Shown piece by piece: positions 1-7,166 of a stretch of 10,995 bases of DNA (its first letter is position 1; each line of letters begins with the position of its first letter). Source of the DNA: Chloroflexota bacterium (lineage in GTDB: Bacteria > Chloroflexota > Dehalococcoidia > Tepidiformales > Tepidiformaceae); the NCBI GenBank assembly GCA_021823905.1, contig JAKALX010000085.1, positions 1 to 10,995 of the forward strand. Direction: 5' to 3'. Both the position numbers and the translations under genes were made by a program. The notes under the pieces are model-generated. The model saw nothing but the letters and a program-made list of their open reading frames with translations, ran no database searches and was not told the DNA's origin.

Positions 1-296
1 AACGCGACATTCTGCGCTACGGTCATATGCGGGAAGAGCGCAAGGTCCTGCACCACGTAACCGACCCCTCGCTCCTGCGGCCGGCTATCGACACCGAGCG
101 CGCTGTCGAAAACGCTCGCGCCGTCGATCCTGATGCGACCACGCTCGGGCCGAAGAACGCCGGCGATGAACTGGAGGGTGAGGCTCTTGCCCGCGCCAGA
201 GTGCCCGAAGAGGACCACGATCTCCTCGTTCGCGTCGAACGAAGCCTCGTAGGTGAAGCTTCCGAGCTGCCGGGAGGCTTCGAATTCGAGCGTCAT
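1..296 (-). CDS. modC: Molybdate ABC transporter ATP-binding protein ModC, N-terminal part (cut by window edge)
   Basis: ATPase subunit that would power molybdate (or tungstate) import through ModB. Only about 98 N-terminal codons are in the window; the rest lies beyond position 1. Reading the minus strand from the ATG at 296-294 gives a Walker A motif GHSGAGKS at residues 31-38 and the Q-loop region VVQDLALFPHMTV around Gln83, both typical of ABC ATPases. The signature motif, Walker B and any C-terminal TOBE/MOP domain are not visible. The start overlaps the modB stop as ATGA, which implies translational coupling. ModC is preferred over a generic ABC ATPase because modA and modB are directly upstream. 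Confidence 0.88.
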   Translation of the reverse strand, partial: MTLEFEASRQLGSFTYEASFDANEEIVVLFGHSGAGKSLTLQFIAGVLRPERGRIRIDGASVFDSALGVDSRPQERGVGYVVQDLALFPHMTVAQNVA

Positions 297-1120
297 CGGC
301 CGCTGACTACCGCGCCGGACCGCGAAATCGCCAGCCGCAGCGCCGTCAGGACCGCGAGCGCGACCGCCAGGAGCATGAGCGAGAGAGCGATCGCGCCGGC
401 CAGCCCAAGTGACGTGCCTTCGAACGCGGAGATGATCGCGAGTGGCATGGTCTGGGTTCGGCCTTCCAGGTTTCCGGCAAAGATGAGCGTCGCGCCGAGC
501 TCGCCGAGCGCTCGCGCCCAGCAGAGCACGAGCCCGGCCACGAGCGCCGGCTGGGCTTCGGGCACGGCGATCCGAAAGAACGTCTTCGTGCGCGAGGCGC
601 CGAGAGTATAGGCGACCTGTTCCTGCTGAAGATCGACCCGTTCGAACCCGCTCTTCGCGGCGCGCACATAGAACGGGGCGCTGACGAGAACCTGGGCCAT
701 GACCACCGCAACGCTCGTGAAGCCAAAGGTGATGCCCGTCCAGTGATCGATCGGCTCGCCGACAAGACCCCGCCGGCCGAACGCGGTGAGCAGTGCGACA
801 CCTGCTACGGTCGGCGGGAGAACGATCGGCAGGTCGATGAAGCCGTCAAGGATCGCCTTGCCGCGAAAACTCGCTCGCGCCAGGAAGTAGGCGGCAGGCG
901 TGCCAAACACGATCGTCAGGACGACTGTGACCGCGGAGGTCCACAGCGAGAGCGTCATCGCTTTTCGCGCGGTGGCGCCGGTCATGATCTCCCACGTGCG
1001 GCCGTCTTGGAGCGCACGAGCCACCAGCCCCGCGAACGGGAGGAGGAAGAACGCCGCGAACGCCACCCCCAGGGTCACGGTGGTCGCGAGTGCCGCCCGA
1101 TCCGCCAAACGCGTGTTCAT
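293..1120 (-). CDS. modB: Molybdate ABC transporter permease ModB
   Basis: Inner-membrane permease that forms the molybdate/tungstate channel between ModA and ModC. The 275-residue product has about five hydrophobic segments, starting at residues 10-35, and the usual length for ModB. The cytoplasmic EAA loop, which docks onto the ATPase, lies at residues 170-196 (AYTLGASRTKTFFRIAVPEA). The conserved ModB/CysT-type segment RALGELGA is at 203-210, followed by TQTMPLAI at 222-229. The ATG at 1120 lies 5 bp after the modA stop, with only a weak purine-rich ribosome site. The stop codon overlaps the modC start as ATGA. Sulfate permeases are related, but the ModA partner supports molybdate. Confidence 0.93.
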   Translation of the reverse strand: MNTRLADRAALATTVTLGVAFAAFFLLPFAGLVARALQDGRTWEIMTGATARKAMTLSLWTSAVTVVLTIVFGTPAAYFLARASFRGKAILDGFIDLPIVLPPTVAGVALLTAFGRRGLVGEPIDHWTGITFGFTSVAVVMAQVLVSAPFYVRAAKSGFERVDLQQEQVAYTLGASRTKTFFRIAVPEAQPALVAGLVLCWARALGELGATLIFAGNLEGRTQTMPLAIISAFEGTSLGLAGAIALSLMLLAVALAVLTALRLAISRSGAVVSGR

Positions 1121-1125
1121 GCTGC

Positions 1126-1998
1126 CTATCCTGGCTGGAAGCCGTACTTCTGGAGAATCGCCTGCCCCTCGGCCGACCGGAGAAAGGTGACGAAGGCGCG
1201 CGCGGCCGTCGGCGCTTTGCTCGGCTTGAGAACGGCTATGGGATATTCGGCCACGACGTTGTAGGCCGCTGGGATCTCGATCCGGTTGACGTCATCCTTC
1301 GCCGCGCCGATGTCCGTCACATAAACGATGCCGGCGTCGGCCTCCCCGAGCTGCACCTTGGCGAGCACGGCGCGAACGTTGGCCTCGTCGCTCTTGAGAT
1401 TGGCGAGCACCTTCGTCGCGAAATCCGGCGCTATCCCGCCGGCGCCCGACGCGCGCTGGAGCACGTCTCGGGCATATTTGCCGATCGGCACGTCCTTCGC
1501 CGCGAGGACGAGCTTGATCCCGGGTTTCGCAAGGTCGGCGAACGAGCGCACGGCCGCGCTCCCCTTCGGTGTGACGACAACCGGGACGTTGGTGGCGAAC
1601 ACGGCGGGGTCGACGACGCCGCTCCGATCGGCGACGACCTGCATCTGAGCCTGGTCGGCGGAAGCGAAGACATCGGCCGGGGCGCCTTCGTTGATCTGGG
1701 TTGCCAGCGCGGAGGACGAAGCGAAGTTGAATTGCACCGCGACGCCCGGATTGCGGGCGTGAAACGCCTTCGCGGCCTCGGTGAACGCGTCCGTTAACGA
1801 GGAAGCGGCGAAGACCGTGATGTTTCCGACTACCGTTGGGTGAGAAGCCGTTGGCGCGCCCGCCGTTCCAGCGGAGGAGGGCGCGGGGGTGGCGTTACCG
1901 CTACCGCAGCCGGCCGCCAGCGCGACCGTGACCGCCATGGCGACGGCGGCGGCGAGCCGTGACCGGCTGCGCCGCATGGAAGGATCGGCGATTGTCAT
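1126..1998 (-). CDS. modA: Molybdate-binding lipoprotein ModA
   Basis: Extracytoplasmic receptor that delivers molybdate or tungstate to ModBC. I choose the ATG at 1998, giving 290 residues. The same frame stays open upstream to 2289, but that part lies over the regulator gene and reads as arginine-rich shadow sequence. From this start there is a basic N-terminus, a hydrophobic core and a lipobox-like ALAAGC with Cys31, so a lipid-anchored protein is likely. A second ATG seven codons in (1977) is an alternative. ModA-type motifs follow: VFAASSLTDAF, FASSSALATQI, GAPADVFASAD and GEADAGIVYVTDI, which match the oxyanion-binding loops of the family. The start overlaps the padR stop as ATGA, and no strong ribosome site is seen, so coupled translation is likely. 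Confidence 0.93.
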   Translation of the reverse strand: MTIADPSMRRSRSRLAAAVAMAVTVALAAGCGSGNATPAPSSAGTAGAPTASHPTVVGNITVFAASSLTDAFTEAAKAFHARNPGVAVQFNFASSSALATQINEGAPADVFASADQAQMQVVADRSGVVDPAVFATNVPVVVTPKGSAAVRSFADLAKPGIKLVLAAKDVPIGKYARDVLQRASGAGGIAPDFATKVLANLKSDEANVRAVLAKVQLGEADAGIVYVTDIGAAKDDVNRIEIPAAYNVVAEYPIAVLKPSKAPTAARAFVTFLRSAEGQAILQKYGFQPG

Positions 1999-2552
1999 TG
2001 TGCGCCTGGCCTTGCATGGGCGTTTGCCGCGTCGAGTTCGGCGGCGTAGCGCCTGAGCCAGCCAGCGGTCGCTTCGGCTGCCGAGGCCTTGGATTCGGCC
2101 ACGAGCCGCGAAAATCCGCTGAGAGCGGCGGCGCGCGCGGTGACGCGCAACTGGTAGGCCTCGCAAACGTCGATCTGGCGCCGGAGCAACTCGCGTGCCG
2201 CCGCGGGGTCGGTTCGTCCGAGCACGTACAGTTTGACGAGCAGCTCGAGACGAACCTCGCGCATCCGCTCCACCGGCGCCCGCAACCAACCGTCGATGAG
2301 CGTCAGCGCATCGGGCGTGAGCTCGAAGAGCTTACGCGGCGGCCGCAGTCCCGCGCGTACCTCTGTCCACGCAACCAATCCCCGAGCCTGGACGTTGCGG
2401 AGATACGTGTAGAGGAGGCTCTGCTCGATCGGGCAGACTTCGCCGAGGTCGCCGTCCTCGAAGTAGTGCGCCATCTGGTATCCGTACATGGGTTCGATGC
2501 GCAGGAGCGCAAGGACGGCGTATTCGCCGGCGAGGAGGTTTCTTGGTGGCAC
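1995..2552 (-). CDS. PadR-family transcriptional regulator, first gene of the mod operon
   Basis: Predicted DNA-binding repressor of 185 residues. Residues about 8-80 form a PadR winged helix (LAGEYAVLALLRIEPMYGYQ, then a wing near PRKLFELTPDALTLIDGWL). The rest is a helical C-terminal region like Vir_act_alpha_C, used for dimerisation. The start is GTG at 2552. An in-frame TAG lies only three codons upstream, so no longer form is possible. The ATG at 2559-2561 is in another frame. There is no Shine-Dalgarno sequence, and the promoter places the GTG almost at +1, so the mRNA may be leaderless. The stop overlaps the modA start as ATGA. Control of the mod genes is inferred from this linkage; the effector cannot be read from the sequence. 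Molybdate genes are more often controlled by ModE. Confidence 0.9.
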   Translation of the reverse strand: MPPRNLLAGEYAVLALLRIEPMYGYQMAHYFEDGDLGEVCPIEQSLLYTYLRNVQARGLVAWTEVRAGLRPPRKLFELTPDALTLIDGWLRAPVERMREVRLELLVKLYVLGRTDPAAARELLRRQIDVCEAYQLRVTARAAALSGFSRLVAESKASAAEATAGWLRRYAAELDAANAHARPGAQ

Positions 2553-2558
2553 GCAGGC

Positions 2559-2587
2559 ATACTAGGGAGCAAATACTTGGCGGTCAA
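2559..2587 (-). promoter_or_regulatory. Promoter of the padR-modABC operon, possibly leaderless
   Basis: On the minus strand a -35 TTGACC (2587-2582) and a -10 TAGTAT (2564-2559) are separated by exactly 17 bp. The GTG start codon begins six bases after the -10, where transcription is expected to start. The direct repeat ATACT at 2559-2563 and 2573-2577 and the palindrome AACTAGTT at 2586-2593 overlap the promoter and are candidate binding sites for the PadR protein. Confidence 0.65.
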
Positions 2588-2594
2588 CTAGTTT

Positions 2595-3221
2595 TCATAC
2601 AACCGTGGGACGGCGGCTCACGAACTCGTAGAGCATCGCGGGTCGGTGGGCGCCCTGCTTCGCTGTCTGCCCCGTCTCCTGGACGATTCCCAGCCCGACC
2701 ACGCGGCGGCGGAAATTCCGTTTGTCGAGCTGCTCGCCGAGGATCGTCTCGTAGACGTGCTGCATCTGCGTCAGAGTGAAGCGCTGAGGCAGCAGGCTGT
2801 AGGCCACATTGGTGTACGCGAGCTTGCTCCGCAGCCGCTCCTCCGCGTAGGCGACAATGCGTTCGTTCTCGAACGCGAGCGGCGGCAGCCGGCCGACGGG
2901 GTGCCACGCCGGGCGCCAGGTCAGCTCCGAGCGCAGCCGCGTGCGCGCGAAATCGACGAGGGCGAAATAGGTGACCACGATGTCGGCGCGTCCGTCGCCG
3001 AGGCGGTCAAACGTATAGAGCTGCTCGAGGAACACGTCGCTGACGCCGGTCTCGTCGGCCAGCTTGCGGATGGCGGCGCTGTCGAGCGATTCGCCCGGCT
3101 GCAGGACGCCTCCGGGCAGCGCCCACTGCCCCGGGCAGGGCTCCGCGGCGCGCTCGATGAGGAGCACGGAGAGGCCGTCCTGGCGAACCGTGAAGATCAC
3201 GACAATGACGGCGGCCGGCAT
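2595..3221 (-). CDS. NrtR-like transcriptional regulator (Nudix domain plus winged helix)
   Basis: Predicted ligand-sensing regulator of 208 residues. Residues 1-130 are a Nudix fold that begins with VIVVIFTVRQDGLSVLLIER. Residues about 140-200 are the winged helix typical of this family, with YSLLPQRFTLTQMQHVYE, then LDKRNFRRR and HRPAMLYEF. In the Nudix box (G38, E44, R52 to V60) the catalytic REXXEE pattern reads RKLADE, so two acidic positions are changed (E to K53, E to D56). Hydrolysis is probably lost, as in many regulators of this group that bind ADP-ribose or sugar ligands. The ATG at 3221 is chosen because the domain starts there; an in-frame GTG at 3296 adds 25 unconvincing residues. 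Divergence from the transporter genes suggests those as targets, but NAD or sugar genes elsewhere are equally possible. Confidence 0.88.
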   Translation of the reverse strand: MPAAVIVVIFTVRQDGLSVLLIERAAEPCPGQWALPGGVLQPGESLDSAAIRKLADETGVSDVFLEQLYTFDRLGDGRADIVVTYFALVDFARTRLRSELTWRPAWHPVGRLPPLAFENERIVAYAEERLRSKLAYTNVAYSLLPQRFTLTQMQHVYETILGEQLDKRNFRRRVVGLGIVQETGQTAKQGAHRPAMLYEFVSRRPTVV

Positions 3222-3382
3222 GGTCCCAAGTGTATCCCGAGCCTCGATAACGCTCAGGCGCCGGGCAAGAGCGGAGGGCGGCGCAGGGCATGGCACCGTA
3301 TGGCTTCAGCCGGCAACACGGATTGCATATATGGCGCTGACTTTTCGGCTCCAGCAAACGATTAAGATGACGCTATTTACCG

Positions 3383-3410
3383 ACACTATGGCAATTATTG
3401 TCCTTGTCAA
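3383..3410 (-). promoter_or_regulatory. Candidate promoter of the NrtR-like regulator gene
   Basis: The minus strand carries a perfect -35 TTGACA (3410-3405) and, 16 bp away, a -10-like TAGTGT (3388-3383). The predicted start near 3376 would give a leader of about 155 nt. The spacer contains the inverted repeat CAAT-T-ATTG at 3392-3400, a possible operator. The -35 overlaps that of the plus-strand promoter. Confidence 0.45.
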
Positions 3411-3432
3411 TGTCGCCGGACAGACCCATAAT
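3404..3432 (+). promoter_or_regulatory. Promoter of the peptide-type ABC transporter operon
   Basis: A -35 TTGTCA (3404-3409) and a -10 CATAAT (3427-3432) are separated by 17 bp, close to the vegetative sigma factor consensus. Transcription should begin near 3439. Two inverted repeats lie on it: TGTC-GCCG-GACA (3411-3422) in the spacer and CCAT-A-ATGG (3426-3434) over the -10. Both are candidate operators. The surrounding stretch is visibly more AT-rich than the flanking genes. Confidence 0.65.
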
Positions 3433-3468
3433 GGCCCATTCTCGCGGCATATGGCGCGAGAACCTCGT

Positions 3469-4431
3469 ATGGGGGGAGAACACCTGGGACGGTACGTCGC
3501 CAAGCGCCTTCTCTTTTCGTTGCTCGTGCTCTGGCTGATCAGTCTCGTCGTCTTCGCGGCGGTACGAGCCATCCCTGGTGATGTCTGCAAGATCGTGCTC
3601 GCAACCCCAGACGTTGACCAGAAGCAGTGCAACGCCATCCGCGCCGAGCTCGGACTCAACCGGCCGCTCGCGGTCCAGTACGTGAGCTATATGGGGAACC
3701 TGCTCAAGGGAGATCTCGGCAACACGTTGATCAACAAGAGAGACGTGGCGACCGAGATCCGCGAGCGCGTGCCGCTCACCCTCGAGCTGACTGTTCTCTC
3801 CACGGTCTTCGCGCTCGCCATTTCGATACCGATTGGCGTGATCTCGGCAGCGCGCCAGAACAGCGCCTGGGATTACGGACTCCGGTTCCTGTCGATTGGC
3901 TGGCTGAGCATCCCCTCGTTCTGGCTGGGGACGATGCTCATCATCTGGCCCGCGCGCTTGTGGAACTACAGCCCGCCGGCCGGGTACGTGGACATCTGGA
4001 TTGATCCGTTCAAGAACCTGGAGCAACTGTATCTGCCGGCGATCGCGCTGGGGATCGCATTGAGCGCCAGCCTCGCACGGGTGACGCGCTCGTCGATGCT
4101 CGAAGTCCTGCGGCAGGACTATATCCGCACGGCGCGGGCGAAGGGACTGGCGGAGGGGTGGGTCGTCGTCCGCCATGGGCTGCGGAACGCAATGATCCCG
4201 GTGACCACGCTGTTCGCGCTTCAGGTTGGTGTGCTGTTCGGCGGAACCGTCGTTCTCGAATCGATTTTCGCGCTGCCGGGCCTCGGCCAGCTCACGTTCA
4301 ATGCGGTGACGATCAAGGACTACACGGAAGTCCAGGGCCTGGTGCTGTTCTTCGCTACGGTTCTCGTGGCCATCAACCTGATGGTAGATCTCAGCTATGC
4401 GTGGATTGACCCGCGCATCAGGTACGCCTGA
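3469..4431 (+). CDS. ABC transporter permease, DppB/OppB type (peptide/nickel family)
   Basis: Inner-membrane permease of a peptide, nickel or opine importer. The N-terminus GRYVAKRLLFSLLVLWLISLV is the usual first membrane helix, followed by the periplasmic region with RAIPGD and LGLNRPLAVQY. The EAA loop reads QDYIRTARAKGLAEGWVVVR, and the C-terminus carries ESIFALPGLGQL and DPRIRYA, both standard for DppB. The product is 320 residues from the ATG at 3469. Alternatives are the ATG at 3451 (326 residues) and a CTG at 3484, which has the best ribosome site (GGGGGGAGA at 3471-3479) and gives the most family-like N-terminus. The frame is open upstream to 3064, but that part lies over the regulator. 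The stop overlaps the next start as TGATG. Confidence 0.9.
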   Translation: MGGEHLGRYVAKRLLFSLLVLWLISLVVFAAVRAIPGDVCKIVLATPDVDQKQCNAIRAELGLNRPLAVQYVSYMGNLLKGDLGNTLINKRDVATEIRERVPLTLELTVLSTVFALAISIPIGVISAARQNSAWDYGLRFLSIGWLSIPSFWLGTMLIIWPARLWNYSPPAGYVDIWIDPFKNLEQLYLPAIALGIALSASLARVTRSSMLEVLRQDYIRTARAKGLAEGWVVVRHGLRNAMIPVTTLFALQVGVLFGGTVVLESIFALPGLGQLTFNAVTIKDYTEVQGLVLFFATVLVAINLMVDLSYAWIDPRIRYA

Positions 4432-5354
4432 TGGCAGCGCACGAAGTGGGGGCACGCCCGATGCCGGCGCCGGCCTTGCGCGAGAGATGGACGGCGCTCC
4501 GGAACCTCGCCCGTGCCACGCGCCGCGAGCCGGTGGGCGCGGCAGCCGGGATGGTTTGCCTGCTGTTGGTGGCCCTCGCGGTCTTTGCTGGCCAACTCGC
4601 ACCGCACGCCGTGGACGCTACCTCGTTTCCGCGGCTGCACGCCCCGTCGCTCGAATACCCCTTCGGCACGGACAACCTCTTCCGCGACATGTTCAGCCGG
4701 ATCATTGTGGGCAGCCGGATCTCTATCGGTGTGGGCTTCGGCTCAGTGTTCATCGGCACCCTCATCGGGACCGTGCTTGGAATGGTGGGCGGCTACCTTG
4801 GCGGTTGGGCCGACCTCGTGATTGGCCGGCTTCTTGACGTCATCCTCGGATTCCCGCCGCTGGTAGCGGCAATCTTCTTCCTGACGATCTTCAATACGAA
4901 CCGGGGCTACAGCCTCCATTCGTTCCTGCTGGTGAGCCTGGCGATCGGGCTCATCATCGCGCCGACAACCGCACGAATCGTCCGTGGTGCGGTGCTCAGC
5001 ATCCGCACGCTCCAGTACATCGAGGCCGCGGAAGCGACAGGCAACAGTACGCTTCGGATCATGTGGCGCCACGTTTTGCCAAACGTGGTCGCGCCGATCA
5101 TCGTCATCGCCAGCGTCCAGATCGGGAACGCAATCCTGGCTGAGGCTGCGCTCAGCTTCCTCGGGCTTGGGATCGGCGACGACTCGCATCCGAGCTGGGG
5201 CAAGATGCTGCAGGACACGCGGGGAGTCTGGCAGGCCGCATGGTGGACGGCCGTTATGCCAGGCATGGCGATAAGCCTCGCGGTCCTCAGCTTCAACGTG
5301 TTCGGCGACGCTCTGCGCGACGTGCTCGATCCACGCCTGCGTCAGTCGTCGTAA
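4431..5354 (+). CDS. ABC transporter permease, DppC/OppC type (peptide/nickel family)
   Basis: Second permease subunit, which pairs with the preceding DppB-type protein to form the membrane channel. The 307-residue product has the DppC layout: a cytoplasmic N-terminal tail with EPVGAAAGMVCLLLVALAVF as the first helix, then the periplasmic motif YPFGTDNLFRDMFSRII, a glycine-rich helix GTLIGTVLGMVGGYLGG, the EAA loop around YIEAAEATGNSTLRIMWRHV, and EAALSFLGLGI before the C-terminus DALRDVLDPRLR. The ATG shares one base with the upstream TGA, so translation is probably coupled. The next gene starts 33 bp downstream. The substrate cannot be read from the permeases. Confidence 0.93.
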   Translation: MAAHEVGARPMPAPALRERWTALRNLARATRREPVGAAAGMVCLLLVALAVFAGQLAPHAVDATSFPRLHAPSLEYPFGTDNLFRDMFSRIIVGSRISIGVGFGSVFIGTLIGTVLGMVGGYLGGWADLVIGRLLDVILGFPPLVAAIFFLTIFNTNRGYSLHSFLLVSLAIGLIIAPTTARIVRGAVLSIRTLQYIEAAEATGNSTLRIMWRHVLPNVVAPIIVIASVQIGNAILAEAALSFLGLGIGDDSHPSWGKMLQDTRGVWQAAWWTAVMPGMAISLAVLSFNVFGDALRDVLDPRLRQSS

Positions 5355-5387
5355 CAACGCCGAGAGGCACCAATCAGGGAGAGGACA

Positions 5388-7097
5388 ATGGACAGGGACA
5401 CAAACTACTGGCTCCGGAGGAAATTCAGCCGGCGCACCACTCTCACAGGGACCGCACTTGCCGGAGTCGGCGCGGCCTCGCTGGCACTCGTTGGCTGCGG
5501 CGGGGACGATTCCTCGGGCGCGAAGGCGACGGCAAACAAGGGATTGCTACCCACGGTCGGCGCAACGCCAACGCCACAGAAGCAGCCGAAAGCTGGCGGC
5601 AGCTTCGCGTTTCAGATGCCCGCGATTCCGCCAAGCCTCGATCCGTACACACAGACGTCGTACCAGAACGCGTACGTCAACGGCCTGACGTATAGCAAGC
5701 TGCTCCGCTTCAAGGCTGGCACGCCGGACGTGGCGCCGGCGGACAACACGATGGAGCCGGATCTCGCGAAAGCGATGCCAGAACAACCGGATCCGTTGAC
5801 TTATGTTTTCACGCTCAAGCCCAACACCAAGTGGCAGAACGTTGCGCCGACGAACGGCCGCGCGCTGACGTCGGAGGACATCCGCTACGCCTTCGATCGC
5901 TACATGAACTACGACAAGTCCGTTCACAAGACAGGGTTGGGGTTCGTCGACAAGATCGAAACACCGGACGCGACGACGGTGAAGATCACGACGAAGGCGC
6001 CGTACGCCGACGCCCCCTTCTATTTGGGCGGAAACCTTGGTGTTTGGATCTCGCCGAAGGAGCTCGCGGAAACACCGGAAGCCAACACCAGGATGGTGGG
6101 CAGCGGGCCGTTCATCCACACAGATCTGCAGACGGGCGTCAGCATGTCGTTCAAGAAGAACCCAGACTACTTCGACAAGCCGTACCCGTACTTCGACGAG
6201 GTGAAGGTGTATGGCGTCTCCGACCTCGCCAAGCGGGTTGCCGACTTCTCGGCGAAGTCCGTCGACCTGAGCTGGCTCTTCCTTCCAGAGCCTCGCGACC
6301 AGGTCAAGAAGAATCGCCCGGACGCCAGGTTCGAGGAAACACAGGGCATCGGCGGCTACATCTACCTGCGCACCGACAAACCACCGTTCAACGACAAGCG
6401 CGTGCGCCAGGCGATCAGCATGGGCATCAACCGTCAGGCGATCGCCGACGCCATCACTAAGGGCGAGGGAGTCAACGACCAGCTCTATTTCGTTGGCTAC
6501 CCGTTTGCGCGCCAGGTGAAAGACCTGCCCCAGGCCAAGTACTGGGACTACAACGTGGCGGAGGCGAAGAAGCTGTTGGAGGCCGCCGGGGCCACCAAGA
6601 TCGACGCCCAGTGGAGCCACGCCGACGTGACGGCCTACGGCCAGGAGTATCTCGACACCGCGACGCTGGTGCAGAACCAGCTCAAACAGATTGGCATCAA
6701 CCTGACCGACAACACCCAGCCGTACGCCCAGTACATCAGCACCACCTACCAGGGGAACTACGAAGGCGTGGGGCACAGCCCCCGCGCCGTCGCCTACTGG
6801 CTCGACTACGTGACCGAGCGCTTCACGATGAAGCCGAAGCGCGGGCGTATCAACCTGAGCTACGTCAATGATCCGGCCCTGGAAGTGCTGATGGACAAGC
6901 AGCGCGCCCAGTTCAACATGACCGAACGCCTCCAGACGGTGAAGCAGATCGAGGAGCTCGTTGCCGAGCAGCAATACGAGATCTACTTCCGCACCGACAC
7001 GCGCACGTACTTCTGGAATCCCGATATTCAGAACTATCGCCCGACTGTGTGGTTCCCGTACACGCACATCATGAAGGCCTGGCGCGATTCCGCCTGA
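5388..7097 (+). CDS. Tat-exported substrate-binding lipoprotein, family 5 (peptide/nickel type)
   Basis: Extracellular receptor of the ABC importer encoded just upstream, 569 residues. The N-terminus has a twin-arginine signal (SRRTTLTG, residues 14-21), a hydrophobic stretch and a lipobox ALVGC with Cys37, so the protein should be exported folded and then lipid-anchored. A Gly/Asp/Ser-rich linker (GGDDSSG) follows. The mature part matches SBP family 5: GGSFAFQMPAIPPSLDPYTQTS, LTYVFTLKPNTKWQN, LTSEDIRYAFDR, VGSGPFIHTD and FNDKRVRQAISMGINRQAI. The ATG at 5388 has a strong ribosome site (GGGAGAGG, 4 bases upstream). Order is permease-permease-receptor. The operon ends at a hairpin right after the stop, with no DppD/DppF-type ATPase genes. 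Oligopeptide, nickel or glycoside substrates all remain possible. Confidence 0.93.
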   Translation: MDRDTNYWLRRKFSRRTTLTGTALAGVGAASLALVGCGGDDSSGAKATANKGLLPTVGATPTPQKQPKAGGSFAFQMPAIPPSLDPYTQTSYQNAYVNGLTYSKLLRFKAGTPDVAPADNTMEPDLAKAMPEQPDPLTYVFTLKPNTKWQNVAPTNGRALTSEDIRYAFDRYMNYDKSVHKTGLGFVDKIETPDATTVKITTKAPYADAPFYLGGNLGVWISPKELAETPEANTRMVGSGPFIHTDLQTGVSMSFKKNPDYFDKPYPYFDEVKVYGVSDLAKRVADFSAKSVDLSWLFLPEPRDQVKKNRPDARFEETQGIGGYIYLRTDKPPFNDKRVRQAISMGINRQAIADAITKGEGVNDQLYFVGYPFARQVKDLPQAKYWDYNVAEAKKLLEAAGATKIDAQWSHADVTAYGQEYLDTATLVQNQLKQIGINLTDNTQPYAQYISTTYQGNYEGVGHSPRAVAYWLDYVTERFTMKPKRGRINLSYVNDPALEVLMDKQRAQFNMTERLQTVKQIEELVAEQQYEIYFRTDTRTYFWNPDIQNYRPTVWFPYTHIMKAWRDSA

Positions 7098-7114
7098 TCA
7101 GCCCAGGCGAGAGG

Positions 7115-7145
7115 AAGGAGGGCGACGGCTACCGTTGCCCTCCTT
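7115..7145 (+). terminator. Hairpin terminator after the transporter operon
   Basis: AAGGAGGGCGACGG (7115-7128), loop CTA, then CCGTTGCCCTCCTT (7132-7145) form a 14-bp stem with one G-T wobble. There is no T-run after it. It lies between the stops of convergent genes (7097 and 7167), so it probably works in both directions. Confidence 0.8.
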
Positions 7146-7166
7146 GTGTGTCCGCAATCCCGTGGC

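Noticed and set aside
27..611. Plus-strand frames over the modB/modC genes
   Set aside because: Shadows of the minus-strand molybdate transporter genes, which have intact family motifs.
1999..2289. Upstream extension of modA to 387 codons
   Set aside because: This part lies in another frame of the padR gene, is arginine-rich, and would hide the signal peptide that begins properly at 1998.
3064..3468. Upstream extension of the first permease to 455 codons
   Set aside because: It overlaps the NrtR-like gene antisense and the divergent promoters; the first membrane helix starts only after 3469.
5547..7067. 506-codon open frame on the minus strand over the binding-protein gene
   Set aside because: It is the antisense shadow of a well-recognised family 5 binding protein; its translation has no domain-like pattern and is a by-product of GC-rich codon use.
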